Origin: Alphaproteobacteria bacterium
GTDB lineage: Bacteria > Pseudomonadota > Alphaproteobacteria > Rhodobacterales > Rhodobacteraceae
Assembly: GCA_030429495.1 (NCBI GenBank)
Contig: JAUIFH010000004.1
Location: forward strand, 124,001 to 188,000
Reading direction: 5' to 3'
DNA: 64,000 nucleotides
In this document: positions 26,805 to 35,659 of the stretch, one piece after another
How the letters are laid out: each line of letters starts with the position of its first letter
How positions within the stretch are numbered: the stretch's first letter is position 1
Made by a program: the position numbers and the translations under genes
Notes under the pieces: model-generated
Told to the model about the DNA's origin: nothing
Seen by the model: only the letters and a program-made list of their open reading frames with translations
The model's database searches: none

Positions 26805-27299
26805 ATGGATCGAGCCGCCCATGCCGTCTCGCAATGGGCACGGGAAATGCCCCAGATGGACACCGCCGCCATGGAAGTGATCGGGCGTTTGTCGGAGCTT
26901 GCTTTGGTGATCGACCGCGACCACCTGACGCCGGTTATCGCCGGATTCGGCCTTCAGGCCGGCGAATTCGACGTTCTGGCCGCGCTCCGCCGCTCTGGCG
27001 CGCCCTATGAGCTGACGCCGACGCAGCTATACGACGTGACGATGATGTCCTCGGGCGGGATGACGGCACGGCTCGACCGACTTGAAAAGGCGGGCTACAT
27101 CGAACGGCGCCCGAACCCGGCCGACCGGCGCGGCACGCTGGTCGCTCTTACCGAGGAAGGCCGCACGCTGATCGAGCGCGCACTGCCGGCTCATGCAGAG
27201 AACGAAACGCGGGTTCTTTCGGCGCTCGCACCGGACGAAAGCGCAGAGCTTGGGAGGCTGATGCGAAAACTGCTCGCCGGTCTCCGCCCACCCGCCTGA
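26805..27299 (+). CDS. MarR family transcriptional regulator
   Basis: A 164-residue winged-helix regulator. The recognition segment reads TPTQLYDVTMMSSGGMTARLDRLEKAGYIERRPNPADRRGTLVALTEEGR, with the wing Asp-Arg pair (ADRRG) that is conserved in MarR. The flanking helices form the dimer interface. An ATG at 26778 would place the palindromic operator inside the coding sequence, so the ATG at 26805 (MDRAAHAVSQW) is preferred; its ribosome-binding site is weak and may be covered by the operator. It is divergent from the EamA transporter that it probably controls. Confidence 0.88.
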   Translation: MDRAAHAVSQWAREMPQMDTAAMEVIGRLSELALVIDRDHLTPVIAGFGLQAGEFDVLAALRRSGAPYELTPTQLYDVTMMSSGGMTARLDRLEKAGYIERRPNPADRRGTLVALTEEGRTLIERALPAHAENETRVLSALAPDESAELGRLMRKLLAGLRPPA

Positions 27300-27302
27300 C
27301 CG

Positions 27303-28400
27303 TCAGCCCGACTTGTGGAGCGACGAGAAAAGCCTCGGGTCGATGCTCTCGGCCACGAAAGTCGGCCCTTCCGTCAGGATCGACACCGCATCGTGGGAAT
27401 GCAGGCTTTCCTGATGGCTCGCCACGATGCGGAAATCGCCGATCCGCGGGTCGGCCAGAAGCCGCTCGGCAAAGCTGCGTGCCGCGTCCTCGACAAAGAT
27501 AGGGTTGGCGGCGTTGAGCTCGGCAAAGGCCTGTTCGTCCTCACGCTTGACCATCACCTGCGTTTCGGTGGGCACGGCCGCGCGGGCAAGGTCGATCAGA
27601 TCTTCGTACCAGAGCCGCTTGCCGCCCTCCTCCACCACTGAAATCCGCGCGACGGAACGCTGCGAATGCGGCGTGGCGAGTTGACCGCGCGCCTGACGCG
27701 CATGTTCGGAAAGTTCCAGCGAACAGGGGCAGGTCGAGGAATAGACGTAGTCGAGATGGGTGATCCGCTTCTGGCGCCCTTCGCGCTCCATCAGTTCCAA
27801 CGCGATGTCGTAATACTGCCAGCCGGTCAGGCCGGAGCGCAGCGATGCGACCCGCGCCGGAAAAGAGAAGCGCATCATCAGCCGCGCGTCGACGCTGTCA
27901 TGGTCCTTCTTGTAGTCCTCCAGCACGGCGGCAAGGACCGAGAAGGAAAATGTCCGCTCGGCATGGGCATAAAACGACCGCATGATGCGGCTCATGTTGA
28001 TGCCCTTCTTTTCGCCGATGAGACTCACCGTACCGGTGACGGAGGTCTCCAGCGTGATGTCGCCGCCGTCCCGGGTATGGAAGACGATCGGCAGGCGGAA
28101 GTTCGAGATGCCGACATGCTGGATCTGCGCCTGTGCACCAACGATCAGGCTGGACGGGCCATTCTGAAGGTCAGGCATGGAGGCGCGATAGCTGGCATCT
28201 GGCGTGAAGTTTTCAGGATACGATCTTGACAGGTCTGGATAATTTCCGACTTCACGCCCCGGAAGAAGCCGCGCGATCGCGGGGTCGAGCCGCGCCACCT
28301 CGCTCGGGTCGGCACGCTCCGCCCACGCGCGCAGAACGGCCAGAGCCTCCTCCGCCTCGGCCCTGCCGGGCTCCCGATCGATATCGCCGACGAAATTCAT
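27303..28400 (-). CDS. folE2: GTP cyclohydrolase FolE2 (type IB)
   Basis: FolE2 makes 7,8-dihydroneopterin triphosphate, the first step of folate (and queuosine precursor) synthesis, and does not need zinc, unlike FolE. The 365-residue protein has the signature THLDYVYSSTCPCSLELSEHARQ with the catalytic Cys, the metal-ligand region GISNFRLPI, and SHQESLHSHDAVS. It is longer than many family members because of an extra N-terminal segment of about 60 residues. The ATG at 28400 is used since codons further up start with TTG. A short dyad ACCCA-5-TGGGT lies upstream at 28436-28450. The stop lies a few bases from the stop of the convergent marR gene. Confidence 0.95.
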   Translation of the reverse strand: MNFVGDIDREPGRAEAEEALAVLRAWAERADPSEVARLDPAIARLLPGREVGNYPDLSRSYPENFTPDASYRASMPDLQNGPSSLIVGAQAQIQHVGISNFRLPIVFHTRDGGDITLETSVTGTVSLIGEKKGINMSRIMRSFYAHAERTFSFSVLAAVLEDYKKDHDSVDARLMMRFSFPARVASLRSGLTGWQYYDIALELMEREGRQKRITHLDYVYSSTCPCSLELSEHARQARGQLATPHSQRSVARISVVEEGGKRLWYEDLIDLARAAVPTETQVMVKREDEQAFAELNAANPIFVEDAARSFAERLLADPRIGDFRIVASHQESLHSHDAVSILTEGPTFVAESIDPRLFSSLHKSG

Positions 28401-28502
28401 CGCACGCCCCTGATTGAACCGGACCACTCCGGACAACCCATTATGTGGGTCGCCCCGGTGCTTGTCCAACCCTACGCGGTATCCGATGAAGCATTCGCGA
28501 CC

Positions 28503-29678
28503 TCAGACCGCACCCAGCGCCCGCGTCAGATCGGCCAGAAGGTCCTCAGCATCCTCGATCCCGACCGAAAGCCGGACCAGACCGGGCGTGATGCCAAGCG
28601 TCGCCTTCTGCTCCTCGGGAAGCCGCTGGTGGGTCGTCGTCGCGGGATGGGTGATGATGGATTTGGCATCACCGAGGTTGTTGGAGATTTTCACGATCTC
28701 AAGCGCGTTGAGGAAGCGGAAGGCCGCCGCCTGCCCGCCTTTCACCTCAAGCGTCACGACGGTGCCGCCTGCCCCCATCTGTTCCATCGCGATGGTGTGC
28801 TGGGCATGGGCCTTCAGGCCGGGATAGATCACACTTTCCAGCTTTGGATGCCCGTCCAGCGCTTCGGCTATCTCAAGCGCGTTTGACGCCTGCTGGCGCA
28901 CGCGCAGGTCCAGCGTTTCCAACCCCTTCAGCATGACCCAGGCGTTGAACGGACTCATCGCCGCGCCGGTATGCTTCAGGTAGGGCTCCAGCACCTTGCG
29001 GATATAGGCCCTGGTTCCGCAGACCACCCCGCCAAGGCAGCGTCCGCCACCGTCGATATGTTTCGTCGCCGAATAGACGACGACATCGGCGCCGAGTTCG
29101 ACGGCCTTCGAGAAGGTCGGCGTGGCAAAGACATTGTCCACGATGACCGTCGCGCCCTTCGCGTGGGCGATCTCGGCCACTGACTTGACGTCGATCACCT
29201 CCAGCGTCGGGTTCGACACCGACTCAAGAAACACCGCCTTGGTGTCCTGGCGCACGGCCGAGCGCCACTGGTCAAGGTCGGTGCCATCGACGAGCGTCAC
29301 CTCGACCCCGAACCGGCCGAGGATTTCCAGCACGTAGAGGCAGGAGCCGAACAGTGCGCGGGCCGCCACGACGTGATCGCCGGCCTTGAGCAACGCGGTC
29401 AGAGCGCCGTTCACCGCGGCCATGCCTGAGGCGGTTGCGAAGGCATCCTCGGTCCTCTCGATCGCGGCAATGCGTTCCTCAAACATGCGCACGGTCGGGT
29501 TGCCGTAGCGGGCGTAGATGAATTCGTCCGCCCCGGACTCGATGAACCTCGCCTCGGCCTGCTCGGCGCTGTCATAGACGAAGCCCTGGGTGAGAAAGAT
29601 CGCCTCCGACATCTCGCCGTACTGGCTGCGCCGTGCGCCGCTGTGGATGAGTTTCGTGCGTGGCTTCCAGTCGTCCAT
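28503..29678 (-). CDS. metZ: O-succinylhomoserine sulfhydrylase
   Basis: MetZ is a PLP enzyme that joins O-succinylhomoserine and sulfide to give homocysteine in methionine synthesis. The 391-residue protein carries the Cys/Met metabolism PLP signature: YARYGNPTV, the phosphate-binding SGMAAV, and VVYSATKHIDGGGRCLGG with the Schiff-base Lys. It ends GLVRLSVGIEDAEDLLADL. The ATG at 29678 follows GGAGGGCAAG. A SAM-II riboswitch and an intrinsic terminator precede it, so transcription should be cut when S-adenosylmethionine is plentiful. The metZ/SAM-II pairing is established in alphaproteobacteria. Confidence 0.95.
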   Translation of the reverse strand: MDDWKPRTKLIHSGARRSQYGEMSEAIFLTQGFVYDSAEQAEARFIESGADEFIYARYGNPTVRMFEERIAAIERTEDAFATASGMAAVNGALTALLKAGDHVVAARALFGSCLYVLEILGRFGVEVTLVDGTDLDQWRSAVRQDTKAVFLESVSNPTLEVIDVKSVAEIAHAKGATVIVDNVFATPTFSKAVELGADVVVYSATKHIDGGGRCLGGVVCGTRAYIRKVLEPYLKHTGAAMSPFNAWVMLKGLETLDLRVRQQASNALEIAEALDGHPKLESVIYPGLKAHAQHTIAMEQMGAGGTVVTLEVKGGQAAAFRFLNALEIVKISNNLGDAKSIITHPATTTHQRLPEEQKATLGITPGLVRLSVGIEDAEDLLADLTRALGAV

Positions 29679-29694
29679 CTTGCCCTCCGGCAAC

Positions 29695-29722
29695 AAAAAA
29701 CCCCCACCGGGACGGGTGGGGG
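29695..29722 (-). terminator. Intrinsic terminator in the metZ leader
   Basis: On the minus strand an 8-bp GC stem CCCCCACC/GGTGGGGG (plus-strand 29701-29722, loop 6) is followed by six T (complement of 29695-29700). It lies between the SAM-II aptamer and the metZ ribosome-binding site, which is the layout of a transcriptional attenuator. Confidence 0.9.
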
Positions 29723-29733
29723 CGCAAGCCTCC

Positions 29734-29790
29734 GACCTCTTTAGCGGCATGTTTAACGTGGCCCGCAATCCGGTGAACAAATCGCCACAT
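29734..29790 (-). promoter_or_regulatory. SAM-II riboswitch aptamer before metZ
   Basis: Read on the minus strand the conserved SAM-II blocks appear in order: GTGGC, GATTTG, CACCGGATTGC, GGCCACGTTAAAC and GCTAAAGAGG. GTGGC can pair with GCCAC to give stem P1, and the A-rich and GCTAAA segments form the H-type pseudoknot of the class. The aptamer is followed 12 bases later by a terminator, so SAM binding would favour early termination. The class is well known in alphaproteobacterial metA/metZ/metX leaders. Confidence 0.92.
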
Positions 29791-29909
29791 CGCTGCGATA
29801 GCGCGAAGTGCGCGCGTGGTCAACTGCGTCGCGAAACCGATTCAAAGCCGTCATGCGGTCGTCGTATGTCCGCGCTACTTAACAGCCACAACATCTTGTG
29901 GAGGCGAGA

Positions 29910-30821
29910 ATGACGCTCCTGCATGTCAATGCCAACGGCAGCCTGTGGCGCTACAGAGACCTGAATCAACCGGATCTGGTTGATCTGCTCGCAAAACTGC
30001 CGCCCGACCGGCCGGTTCCCATCCTCGTCCACGGGTTCCGCTACGGGCCGGGCATCCGGGGACGCGATCCGCACGACACCATCTTCTCCCATGCCACGTC
30101 GCTTCCGGACGGCGATCTTCCCTGGCCGCCGCATCTTGGCGTCACCCCCGACGGCGGCGACCTCGGCATTGCCTTCGGATGGAACGCCTACGGCAGTTTC
30201 TGGCGCGCCCGCGCCGAGGCCCGCCGCGCCGGGCTGGCGCTCGCGGCCCTTGTCGGCCGGGTCCGTGCCGTATCGCCCAGCCGCCGTGTCACGGTGATCG
30301 CCCACAGCCTGGGCGCACGGGTGATGCTGTCGGCACTTCCCGCGATCAATGCGGGCGACATAGACCGGGCCATCCTGCTCTTCCCGGCCGTCCTGCGCTC
30401 CGAGGTGGAGGAGGCGTTCGCGACACGCGGCGGCGCCCGGACCGAAATCATCAACGTCACGAGCCGCGAGAACCGGCTGTTCGACCTGTTCGCGTCCTTC
30501 CTTGCTTCCGGCGGGTTCGACCGCCCGGCAGGCGCGGGGCATTCCGCGCGTCATGCCGGCTGGGCCGACCTCCGGATCGACTGCGCCGAGACGCTCGCGC
30601 ATCTCAACATGCTCGGCTACGCGATCGGCGGACCGGAGCGACGGATCTGCCACTGGTCCTCCTACATGCGGCCGGGCGTCTTCGCGCTGTATCGTGCGCT
30701 GATCGCGACGCCCGGCGCATTGCCCCTTCACCGGCTGACGGCAAAGGTGCCTGAGGCCGCCGAAGCCGGGAACGAAGACTGGGCAACGGCTTGCGATACC
30801 GGGGGAATTGCGGTCAACTGA
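29910..30821 (+). CDS. Alpha/beta hydrolase (DUF900-like)
   Basis: A 303-residue cytosolic protein. The nucleophile elbow is AHSLGARV, in VTVIAHSLGARVMLSA, with the oxyanion region ILVHGFRYGPG about 75 residues earlier; a later His (for example in RHAGWADL or CHWSSY) could complete the triad. This arrangement matches alpha/beta hydrolases of the DUF900 type. No signal peptide is present. The ATG at 29910 follows TGGAGGCGAGA, and a small stem CCACAA/TTGTGG sits just before it. It is divergent from metZ. Substrate unknown. Confidence 0.8.
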   Translation: MTLLHVNANGSLWRYRDLNQPDLVDLLAKLPPDRPVPILVHGFRYGPGIRGRDPHDTIFSHATSLPDGDLPWPPHLGVTPDGGDLGIAFGWNAYGSFWRARAEARRAGLALAALVGRVRAVSPSRRVTVIAHSLGARVMLSALPAINAGDIDRAILLFPAVLRSEVEEAFATRGGARTEIINVTSRENRLFDLFASFLASGGFDRPAGAGHSARHAGWADLRIDCAETLAHLNMLGYAIGGPERRICHWSSYMRPGVFALYRALIATPGALPLHRLTAKVPEAAEAGNEDWATACDTGGIAVN

Positions 30822-30852
30822 GCGCCCGATCCCAGCCGGAAAGCTCTGAACC

Positions 30853-31113
30853 ATGCCGCGCCTGCCTGCCCTGATCGCCCTTCCCGTCGTCCTTGCCGCC
30901 TGCGTCGGGACACCGCCCGTTTCGAAATCCTCCCCCCATGGCGAAGTCAGCTTCGCCGGCCAGTCCTGGCCGATCGAGGCGCAGCCGAACGGGAACTGGC
31001 GTGTCCTCGTGGGCGGACATGTCGTGCATTGCGCCAAGCCCGAGCAGCAAGCCTGCTACTGGTCGGTGCGCCACTACCTGACCTCACAGGAAGTGCTTGA
31101 CGATCTTGGCTGA
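30853..31113 (+). CDS. Small predicted lipoprotein
   Basis: An 86-residue protein with a type II signal peptide: MPRLPALIALPVVLAAC, lipobox LAAC with Cys17. The mature 70 residues contain PNGNWRVLVGGHVVHCAKPEQQACYW, with two Cys that could form a disulfide. It begins 31 bases after the hydrolase gene and may be cotranscribed. I do not recognise a family; the gene is small but its lipobox and position make it credible. Confidence 0.7.
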   Translation: MPRLPALIALPVVLAACVGTPPVSKSSPHGEVSFAGQSWPIEAQPNGNWRVLVGGHVVHCAKPEQQACYWSVRHYLTSQEVLDDLG

Positions 31114-31195
31114 GACCCCTGTGCGAATGCGCACATTGCGCTGACCCCGGCACGCGCCCAGATCGGAAGTGGACACGCCCATGAAAGGAACGGAT

Positions 31196-31897
31196 ATGGC
31201 CGCCCCCATCGAACTCTTCTACTGGCCGACGCCGAACGGCTGGAAAATCTCGATCGCGCTGGAAGAGATGGCGCTGCCCTATAACGTGAACCTCGTGAAT
31301 ATCGGCGCGGGGGAGCAGTTCGCACCCGAATTCCTGAAGATCGCGCCGAACAACCGGATGCCCGCGATCATCGATCCGGACGGGCCTGACGGCGCGCCCG
31401 TCTCGATCTTCGAATCCGGCGCGATCCTGCAATACCTCGCCCGCAAGACCGGGGCGTTTTACGGCGAAACGGAACGCGACCGCATCGCGGTCGATCAGTG
31501 GCTGATGTGGCAGATGGGTGGCGTCGGCCCGATGGCGGGCCAGGCGCACCATTTCATCAAATATGCGCCCGCTCTGGAACCGCCGCAGGATCTTCCCTAT
31601 GCCAAGGATCGCTACCGGGCCGAGGTGGCGCGGCTTTACGGCGTCCTTGACCGCCAACTGGCAAAGAACCGCTTTATGGCGGGAGATTTCTTCTCCATCG
31701 CGGACATGGCGACCTGGGGATGGGCCTCGCTCTGGGAGGGGCAGGAGCAGACACTCGACGACAAGCCGCACATGAAGCGCTGGCTTGACGAGGTCGGCAG
31801 CCGGCCCGGTGTGCAGCGCGGACGCGCACTCTCCTCCGAAAACCGGTCGAACCTGCAGTCGGACCGTACGGCACAAAGCGTACTGTTCCGCCGCTGA
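31196..31897 (+). CDS. Glutathione S-transferase, YfcG (Nu-class) type
   Basis: A 233-residue GST. The thioredoxin-like domain begins IELFYWPTPNGWKISIALEEM, in which the TPN segment matches the Nu-class YfcG/YghU site that uses Thr and backbone contacts rather than Tyr or Ser. NNRMPAIIDP is the cis-Pro glutathione-binding loop, and FESGAILQYLA follows. The C-terminal helical domain includes MWQMGGVGPMAGQAHHF. YfcG-type enzymes act as disulfide-bond reductases with two glutathione molecules. The ATG at 31196 has AAGGAA upstream, better than GTG/ATG at 31169 and 31181. Confidence 0.92.
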   Translation: MAAPIELFYWPTPNGWKISIALEEMALPYNVNLVNIGAGEQFAPEFLKIAPNNRMPAIIDPDGPDGAPVSIFESGAILQYLARKTGAFYGETERDRIAVDQWLMWQMGGVGPMAGQAHHFIKYAPALEPPQDLPYAKDRYRAEVARLYGVLDRQLAKNRFMAGDFFSIADMATWGWASLWEGQEQTLDDKPHMKRWLDEVGSRPGVQRGRALSSENRSNLQSDRTAQSVLFRR

Positions 31898-31967
31898 CCG
31901 CTTGCACAGAACATCCCGGCCCCGCGAACCGCGCGGATCCGGTGATGGCAGGGGAAACGCGGCCCGT

Positions 31968-32573
31968 TCAGCCGTCGTTCGACTCTTCCACGGCATACCG
32001 CTTGAAAAGCCCGCCCTGCGCCATGAAGAAGACGAAGATCGCCGCGATCAGGCCGAACGTCTTGAAGTTGACCCAGGCCTGATCCGACATCGTGCGCCAG
32101 ATCACCTCGTTCAGCAGGGCTAGAGCCGCAAAAAAGACGGCCAGTCGACGGGTCAGGATCATCCAGCCCTCATGCTTCAGCGGCACGGCATCTTCCAGCA
32201 CCAGCGCGAGGTAGGATTTACCCCGCGCCAGTCCCCAGCCGAGGATGCCGGCGAATAGCAGGTAGATGAGCGTGGGCTTCATCTTGAAGAACCGCTCGTC
32301 GTTGAACCAGACCGAAAGGCCGCCGAAAACCGTGACCAGCACCAGCGTCGCGATCTGCATCGGCGACAGGCGGCCGGTCAGCCGCCACAGGATCAGGGTC
32401 GTCACGATCAGAAGAGGAACGAAGCCGGCCGTCGCCAGGATGAATCCGCCGTATTCGGTGCCCCCGACCGTCACAGTCCGGTCCTTGAGCCACATGAAGG
32501 CCGCGAAGAAGGCGATGACGGGGCCAAGCTCCAGCCCCTGCTTCAGCCATGGATTGATCTTGCGTCCGGCCAT
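31968..32573 (-). CDS. yciB: Septation protein A / inner membrane protein YciB
   Basis: A 201-residue protein of the IspZ/YciB family with about five membrane segments. Family landmarks are LKQGLELGPVIAFFAAF, KPTLIYLLFAGILGWGL and WRTMSDQAWVNFKTFGL. YciB affects cell envelope integrity and septum formation; its biochemical activity is unknown. It starts six bases after the stop of the upstream EamA gene and follows ftsY in the same direction, an order common in Rhodobacterales. Confidence 0.92.
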   Translation of the reverse strand: MAGRKINPWLKQGLELGPVIAFFAAFMWLKDRTVTVGGTEYGGFILATAGFVPLLIVTTLILWRLTGRLSPMQIATLVLVTVFGGLSVWFNDERFFKMKPTLIYLLFAGILGWGLARGKSYLALVLEDAVPLKHEGWMILTRRLAVFFAALALLNEVIWRTMSDQAWVNFKTFGLIAAIFVFFMAQGGLFKRYAVEESNDG

Positions 32574-32578
32574 CCGCC

Positions 32579-33478
32579 CTACCCCGCCAGTTTCACGATG
32601 ACCGCGCCTGCCGCGATCAGAACCATCAATGTCAGCCGCCTCGGCCCGACCCGGTCGCCCAGCACCAGCCAGGCGATGAGCGCCGAGAAGACGACCGAGG
32701 TTTCCCGCAGCACCGCGGCCTCTCCCACACGGCCGATCCGGGTCGCAAGCAGGATCGCACCAAAGCTGAAATAGGCGACGATTGCGCCGACGACGCCGCG
32801 TTTCATAAGCGGCAGAACCTCGGCCTTCGGCAAGGTCCGCCACCTCTGGAACGTATAGACCGGCATGAAAAGGCCGTCGATGAGGAAGAACCAGGCGAGG
32901 AAAGTGAAGGGGTCCGCCGTGGCGCGGATGCCGTAGGCGTCGTAGGTGGTGTAGGCGGCGACGAAAGCGCCGGTGACGACCGCCCAGCCCAGTGCAGGGA
33001 CCATCGTGTCGCGATCGACCGTGATCGTGCGGAGGTTATATATGGCCAGACCGAATATCCCCGCCATCAGCACCGCGACGCCGGCCCATTGCCCCGGCGT
33101 AAAATGCTCTCCGAAGATCAGTCCCGCACCGATCACCGCGAAGAAAGGCCCGGTGCCACGCACGACCGGATAGACCACCGCATAGGCGCCCCGGCTGTAG
33201 GTCATCGCCTGCGCGATCTTGTAGCCGGTATGGATCACGAAGGCCCCGGCGAAGATCGGCCACATATGCGGTTCCGGCCAGGGCACGACGAACAGCGCGA
33301 AAGGCAGCGCCATCAACGCATAGGCGATGTCGATGGCCGCGCGGCTGGTCCACGGATCGTGGCGCCCCTTCTGGAGCGCGCCGAACAGCGCGTGCAGGAA
33401 TGCCGCCAGAAGCGCCAGCGCCATCGCCACCTGCCGCCCCGACTCGGTGCCTTCAAGCGAGATCAGCCAATCGGTCAT
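32579..33478 (-). CDS. EamA/DMT-family transporter in the ftsY operon
   Basis: A 299-residue ten-helix transporter with two EamA repeats (for example AYALMALPFALFVVPWP and WAVVTGAFVAAYTTYDAYG). Its second half has the conserved AAVLRETSVVFSALIAWLVLGD. It starts nine bases after ftsY and ends five bases before yciB, so all three are one unit. Substrate unknown; constant linkage to ftsY and yciB may reflect an envelope-related role, which is inference. Confidence 0.9.
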   Translation of the reverse strand: MTDWLISLEGTESGRQVAMALALLAAFLHALFGALQKGRHDPWTSRAAIDIAYALMALPFALFVVPWPEPHMWPIFAGAFVIHTGYKIAQAMTYSRGAYAVVYPVVRGTGPFFAVIGAGLIFGEHFTPGQWAGVAVLMAGIFGLAIYNLRTITVDRDTMVPALGWAVVTGAFVAAYTTYDAYGIRATADPFTFLAWFFLIDGLFMPVYTFQRWRTLPKAEVLPLMKRGVVGAIVAYFSFGAILLATRIGRVGEAAVLRETSVVFSALIAWLVLGDRVGPRRLTLMVLIAAGAVIVKLAG

Positions 33479-33487
33479 GCTCCGGAA

Positions 33488-34801
33488 TCAGTCCTCGACC
33501 CCGACAAGCGCGCGGGCGAATTCCTCGGGGTCGAACGGCGAAAGGTCCTCGATCGTCTCGCCAACGCCGATTGCGTGGATCGGAAGGCCGAACTTGTCGG
33601 CGAGCGCGACGAGGACGCCGCCCTTGGCGGTGCCGTCGAGCTTGGTCATCACGAGGCCCGAGACATCGGCGATCTTGCGGAAGATATCGACCTGGGAGAG
33701 CGCGTTCTGCCCGGTCGTGGCGTCCAGCACAAGAAGCGTGTTGTGCGGCGCGTCCGGGTCTTTCTTCCGGATCACTCGGACGATCTTGGCCAGTTCCTCC
33801 ATCAGGTCCTGGCGGTTCTGAAGGCGGCCGGCAGTGTCGATCATCAGCAGGTCCGCGCCTTCCGCCTGCGCCTTCGCCATCGCGTCGAAGGCGAGGCTGG
33901 CGGGATCGGAACCTTCGGGCGCGGTCATGACCGGAACCCCGGCCCTTTCGCCCCAGACCTGAAGCTGCTCGACCGCCGCTGCGCGGAACGTGTCGCCGGC
34001 AGCGATGACCACCTTCTTGCCGGCCGCGCGGAACTGGCTTGCCAGCTTGCCGATCGTCGTGGTCTTGCCGGAACCGTTGACGCCCACCACCAGCACGACC
34101 TGCGGCCGCTTAGGGTAAAGCGGCATCGGCTTGGCCACAGGCTCCATGATCCGGGTAACCTCTGCGGCCAGCAGACCCTTGATTTCGGGCACGGAGAGCT
34201 TTCGGCCCATCCGTCCCTCGGCAAGGTTGGCCGCAACGCGGAGCGAGGTATCGACGCCCATGTCGGACTGGATCAGCAGTTCCTCGAGGCTTTCAAGCAT
34301 CGCGTCGTCCAGCACCCTGCGTAGCGCGGCGGGGGCCTCCGTCCGCCCGAAGAGGCGGCCGAGAATTCCGGGCCGCGCGGCCGTGGGGGCCGGTGCGGCA
34401 CCCCCAGGTTCCAGGGGTGTGGGGCCGGGCAGTTCCACCGGACCGGGCTCGGGCAGCTCGACCGGTGCGGCGGGGGGTGCCTCCGGCGTCGGACGCGGTA
34501 TTTCGACGGGTGCAGGTTCAGGCGCCGGCGCGGAGGCCGGTTCTGGCTCAGGAACAGGCTCGGGAACGATCTCCGGTTGGGGTTCTGGTTCCGGTTCCTG
34601 CTCGGGTTGCGGTTCCTGCTCGGGCGCAGGTTCGGGTTGTGGTTCCGGCTCAGGCGCAGGCTGCGGTTCCGGCATCGGTTCGGGTTCGCCCGCAGGCATA
34701 GCCCCGGCGTCGTCACCTTCGGCGACGATAGCCTCCAGCCCCTCCTCGAGCTTGGACGACGACTTGAACAGCTTGTTCTTGAGCTTGCTGAAGAACGACA
34801 T
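33488..34801 (-). CDS. ftsY: Signal recognition particle receptor FtsY
   Basis: FtsY docks the SRP-ribosome complex at the inner membrane. The 437-residue protein begins [21 protein letters not shown], an amphipathic basic membrane-targeting helix. Residues 36-130 are a low-complexity stretch of Pro-Glu-Gln repeats. The NG GTPase domain starts about residue 150; the G1 P-loop GVNGSGKTT is at 240-248, DTAGRLQNR is G3 and [10 protein letters not shown] is G4. The acidic repeat replaces the A domain of E. coli FtsY, which is variable in general. The ATG at 34801 fits the canonical start. It leads an operon with EamA and yciB. Confidence 0.96.
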   Translation of the reverse strand: MSFFSKLKNKLFKSSSKLEEGLEAIVAEGDDAGAMPAGEPEPMPEPQPAPEPEPQPEPAPEQEPQPEQEPEPEPQPEIVPEPVPEPEPASAPAPEPAPVEIPRPTPEAPPAAPVELPEPGPVELPGPTPLEPGGAAPAPTAARPGILGRLFGRTEAPAALRRVLDDAMLESLEELLIQSDMGVDTSLRVAANLAEGRMGRKLSVPEIKGLLAAEVTRIMEPVAKPMPLYPKRPQVVLVVGVNGSGKTTTIGKLASQFRAAGKKVVIAAGDTFRAAAVEQLQVWGERAGVPVMTAPEGSDPASLAFDAMAKAQAEGADLLMIDTAGRLQNRQDLMEELAKIVRVIRKKDPDAPHNTLLVLDATTGQNALSQVDIFRKIADVSGLVMTKLDGTAKGGVLVALADKFGLPIHAIGVGETIEDLSPFDPEEFARALVGVED

Positions 34802-34863
34802 GCACGGTCCCGGCTGGTTTGCCCCGTCCCTCACCTAGTCGTTTCAGCCGGGCGATGGAAGGG

Positions 34864-35502
34864 TCACGAAGCCGCGCCAGCCGCCATGCCCCAAAGGATC
34901 AGCGCCTGCCCCGACCAATAGGCGGCCCAGAGCAGGTGGGACAGCGCCCGCCCAAGGCGCGGATCGGTGGTGACGAAGCGTTCAATCGCAAGCATGAGAT
35001 CGGAGAACACGAAAAGCCCGGCACCGATCGGAGCGAGGCGGTGCACAGGCCCGAGCGCGAGCGCGGCGAGCGCCATGAGCGCGATGAGCGCCACATAGGC
35101 CCTGACCGGCCAGAGCAGCGCACCCGTATGGGGCGCAAGCCAGACCTCGGTCGACAATGCGATCAGGACGAGCGCCGCCACTGGAATGACTGCCACCGTG
35201 CTTCCCGACGCCCAGAAAACCCAGGCATAGGCGAGATGCCCGGCCCCGAAGGCCGCCATTCCAGCCAGAAATGCCCGCTCCCCCGGCCGCGACAGGAAGA
35301 AATCACCGGCCGCACCGAGCAAGAGGCCGAGGGTGATCGCCAGAGGCGCGCCCAGCACCGCCGATGCCGGGACCAGCGCGGCGACGCTTGCGGTCTTGAC
35401 CGCCGTTCTCGGCCACGAGCTTGGCCGCCAACAGCATGCAGCGCCATAGATCGCGGCGAAGATGGCGCCCGCCGCAAGAAAGATTGCTGCCACAAGCGGC
35501 AT
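34864..35502 (-). CDS. YhhN family membrane protein (lysoplasmalogenase-like)
   Basis: A 212-residue protein with about seven membrane helices. The family pattern is visible in KTASVAALVPASAV, ITLGLLLGAAGDFFLSRPGERAFLAGMAAFGAGHLAYAW and LFVFSDLMLAIERF; the conserved Asp and His residues in the helices are those proposed for TMEM86/YhhN lysoplasmalogenases, which hydrolyse vinyl-ether lysophospholipids. In bacteria the substrate is uncertain. The ATG at 35502 follows GGAG. It lies on the same strand as ftsY, 62 bases upstream, and may be its first operon gene. Confidence 0.85.
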   Translation of the reverse strand: MPLVAAIFLAAGAIFAAIYGAACCWRPSSWPRTAVKTASVAALVPASAVLGAPLAITLGLLLGAAGDFFLSRPGERAFLAGMAAFGAGHLAYAWVFWASGSTVAVIPVAALVLIALSTEVWLAPHTGALLWPVRAYVALIALMALAALALGPVHRLAPIGAGLFVFSDLMLAIERFVTTDPRLGRALSHLLWAAYWSGQALILWGMAAGAAS

Positions 35503-35659
35503 GTGGGTTCTCCGTCCGGTCCGGTGGCAGGTCGCACGACGCGAAGCATGGGTCAATCGGCAGAGCGTCTGACGTCGGGGAACGATTGCGCGCGCCGGGC
35601 ATGGGCCGGGCTGACGCATTGCCAAGATTTTGCCCCAAATATCCCGTATTCACGGCTCC

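Noticed and set aside
31120-31142. Small hairpin TGTGCG-AATG-CGCACA before the GST gene
   Set aside because: Only six base pairs; likely a weak terminator of the lipoprotein gene, too slight to list as a feature.
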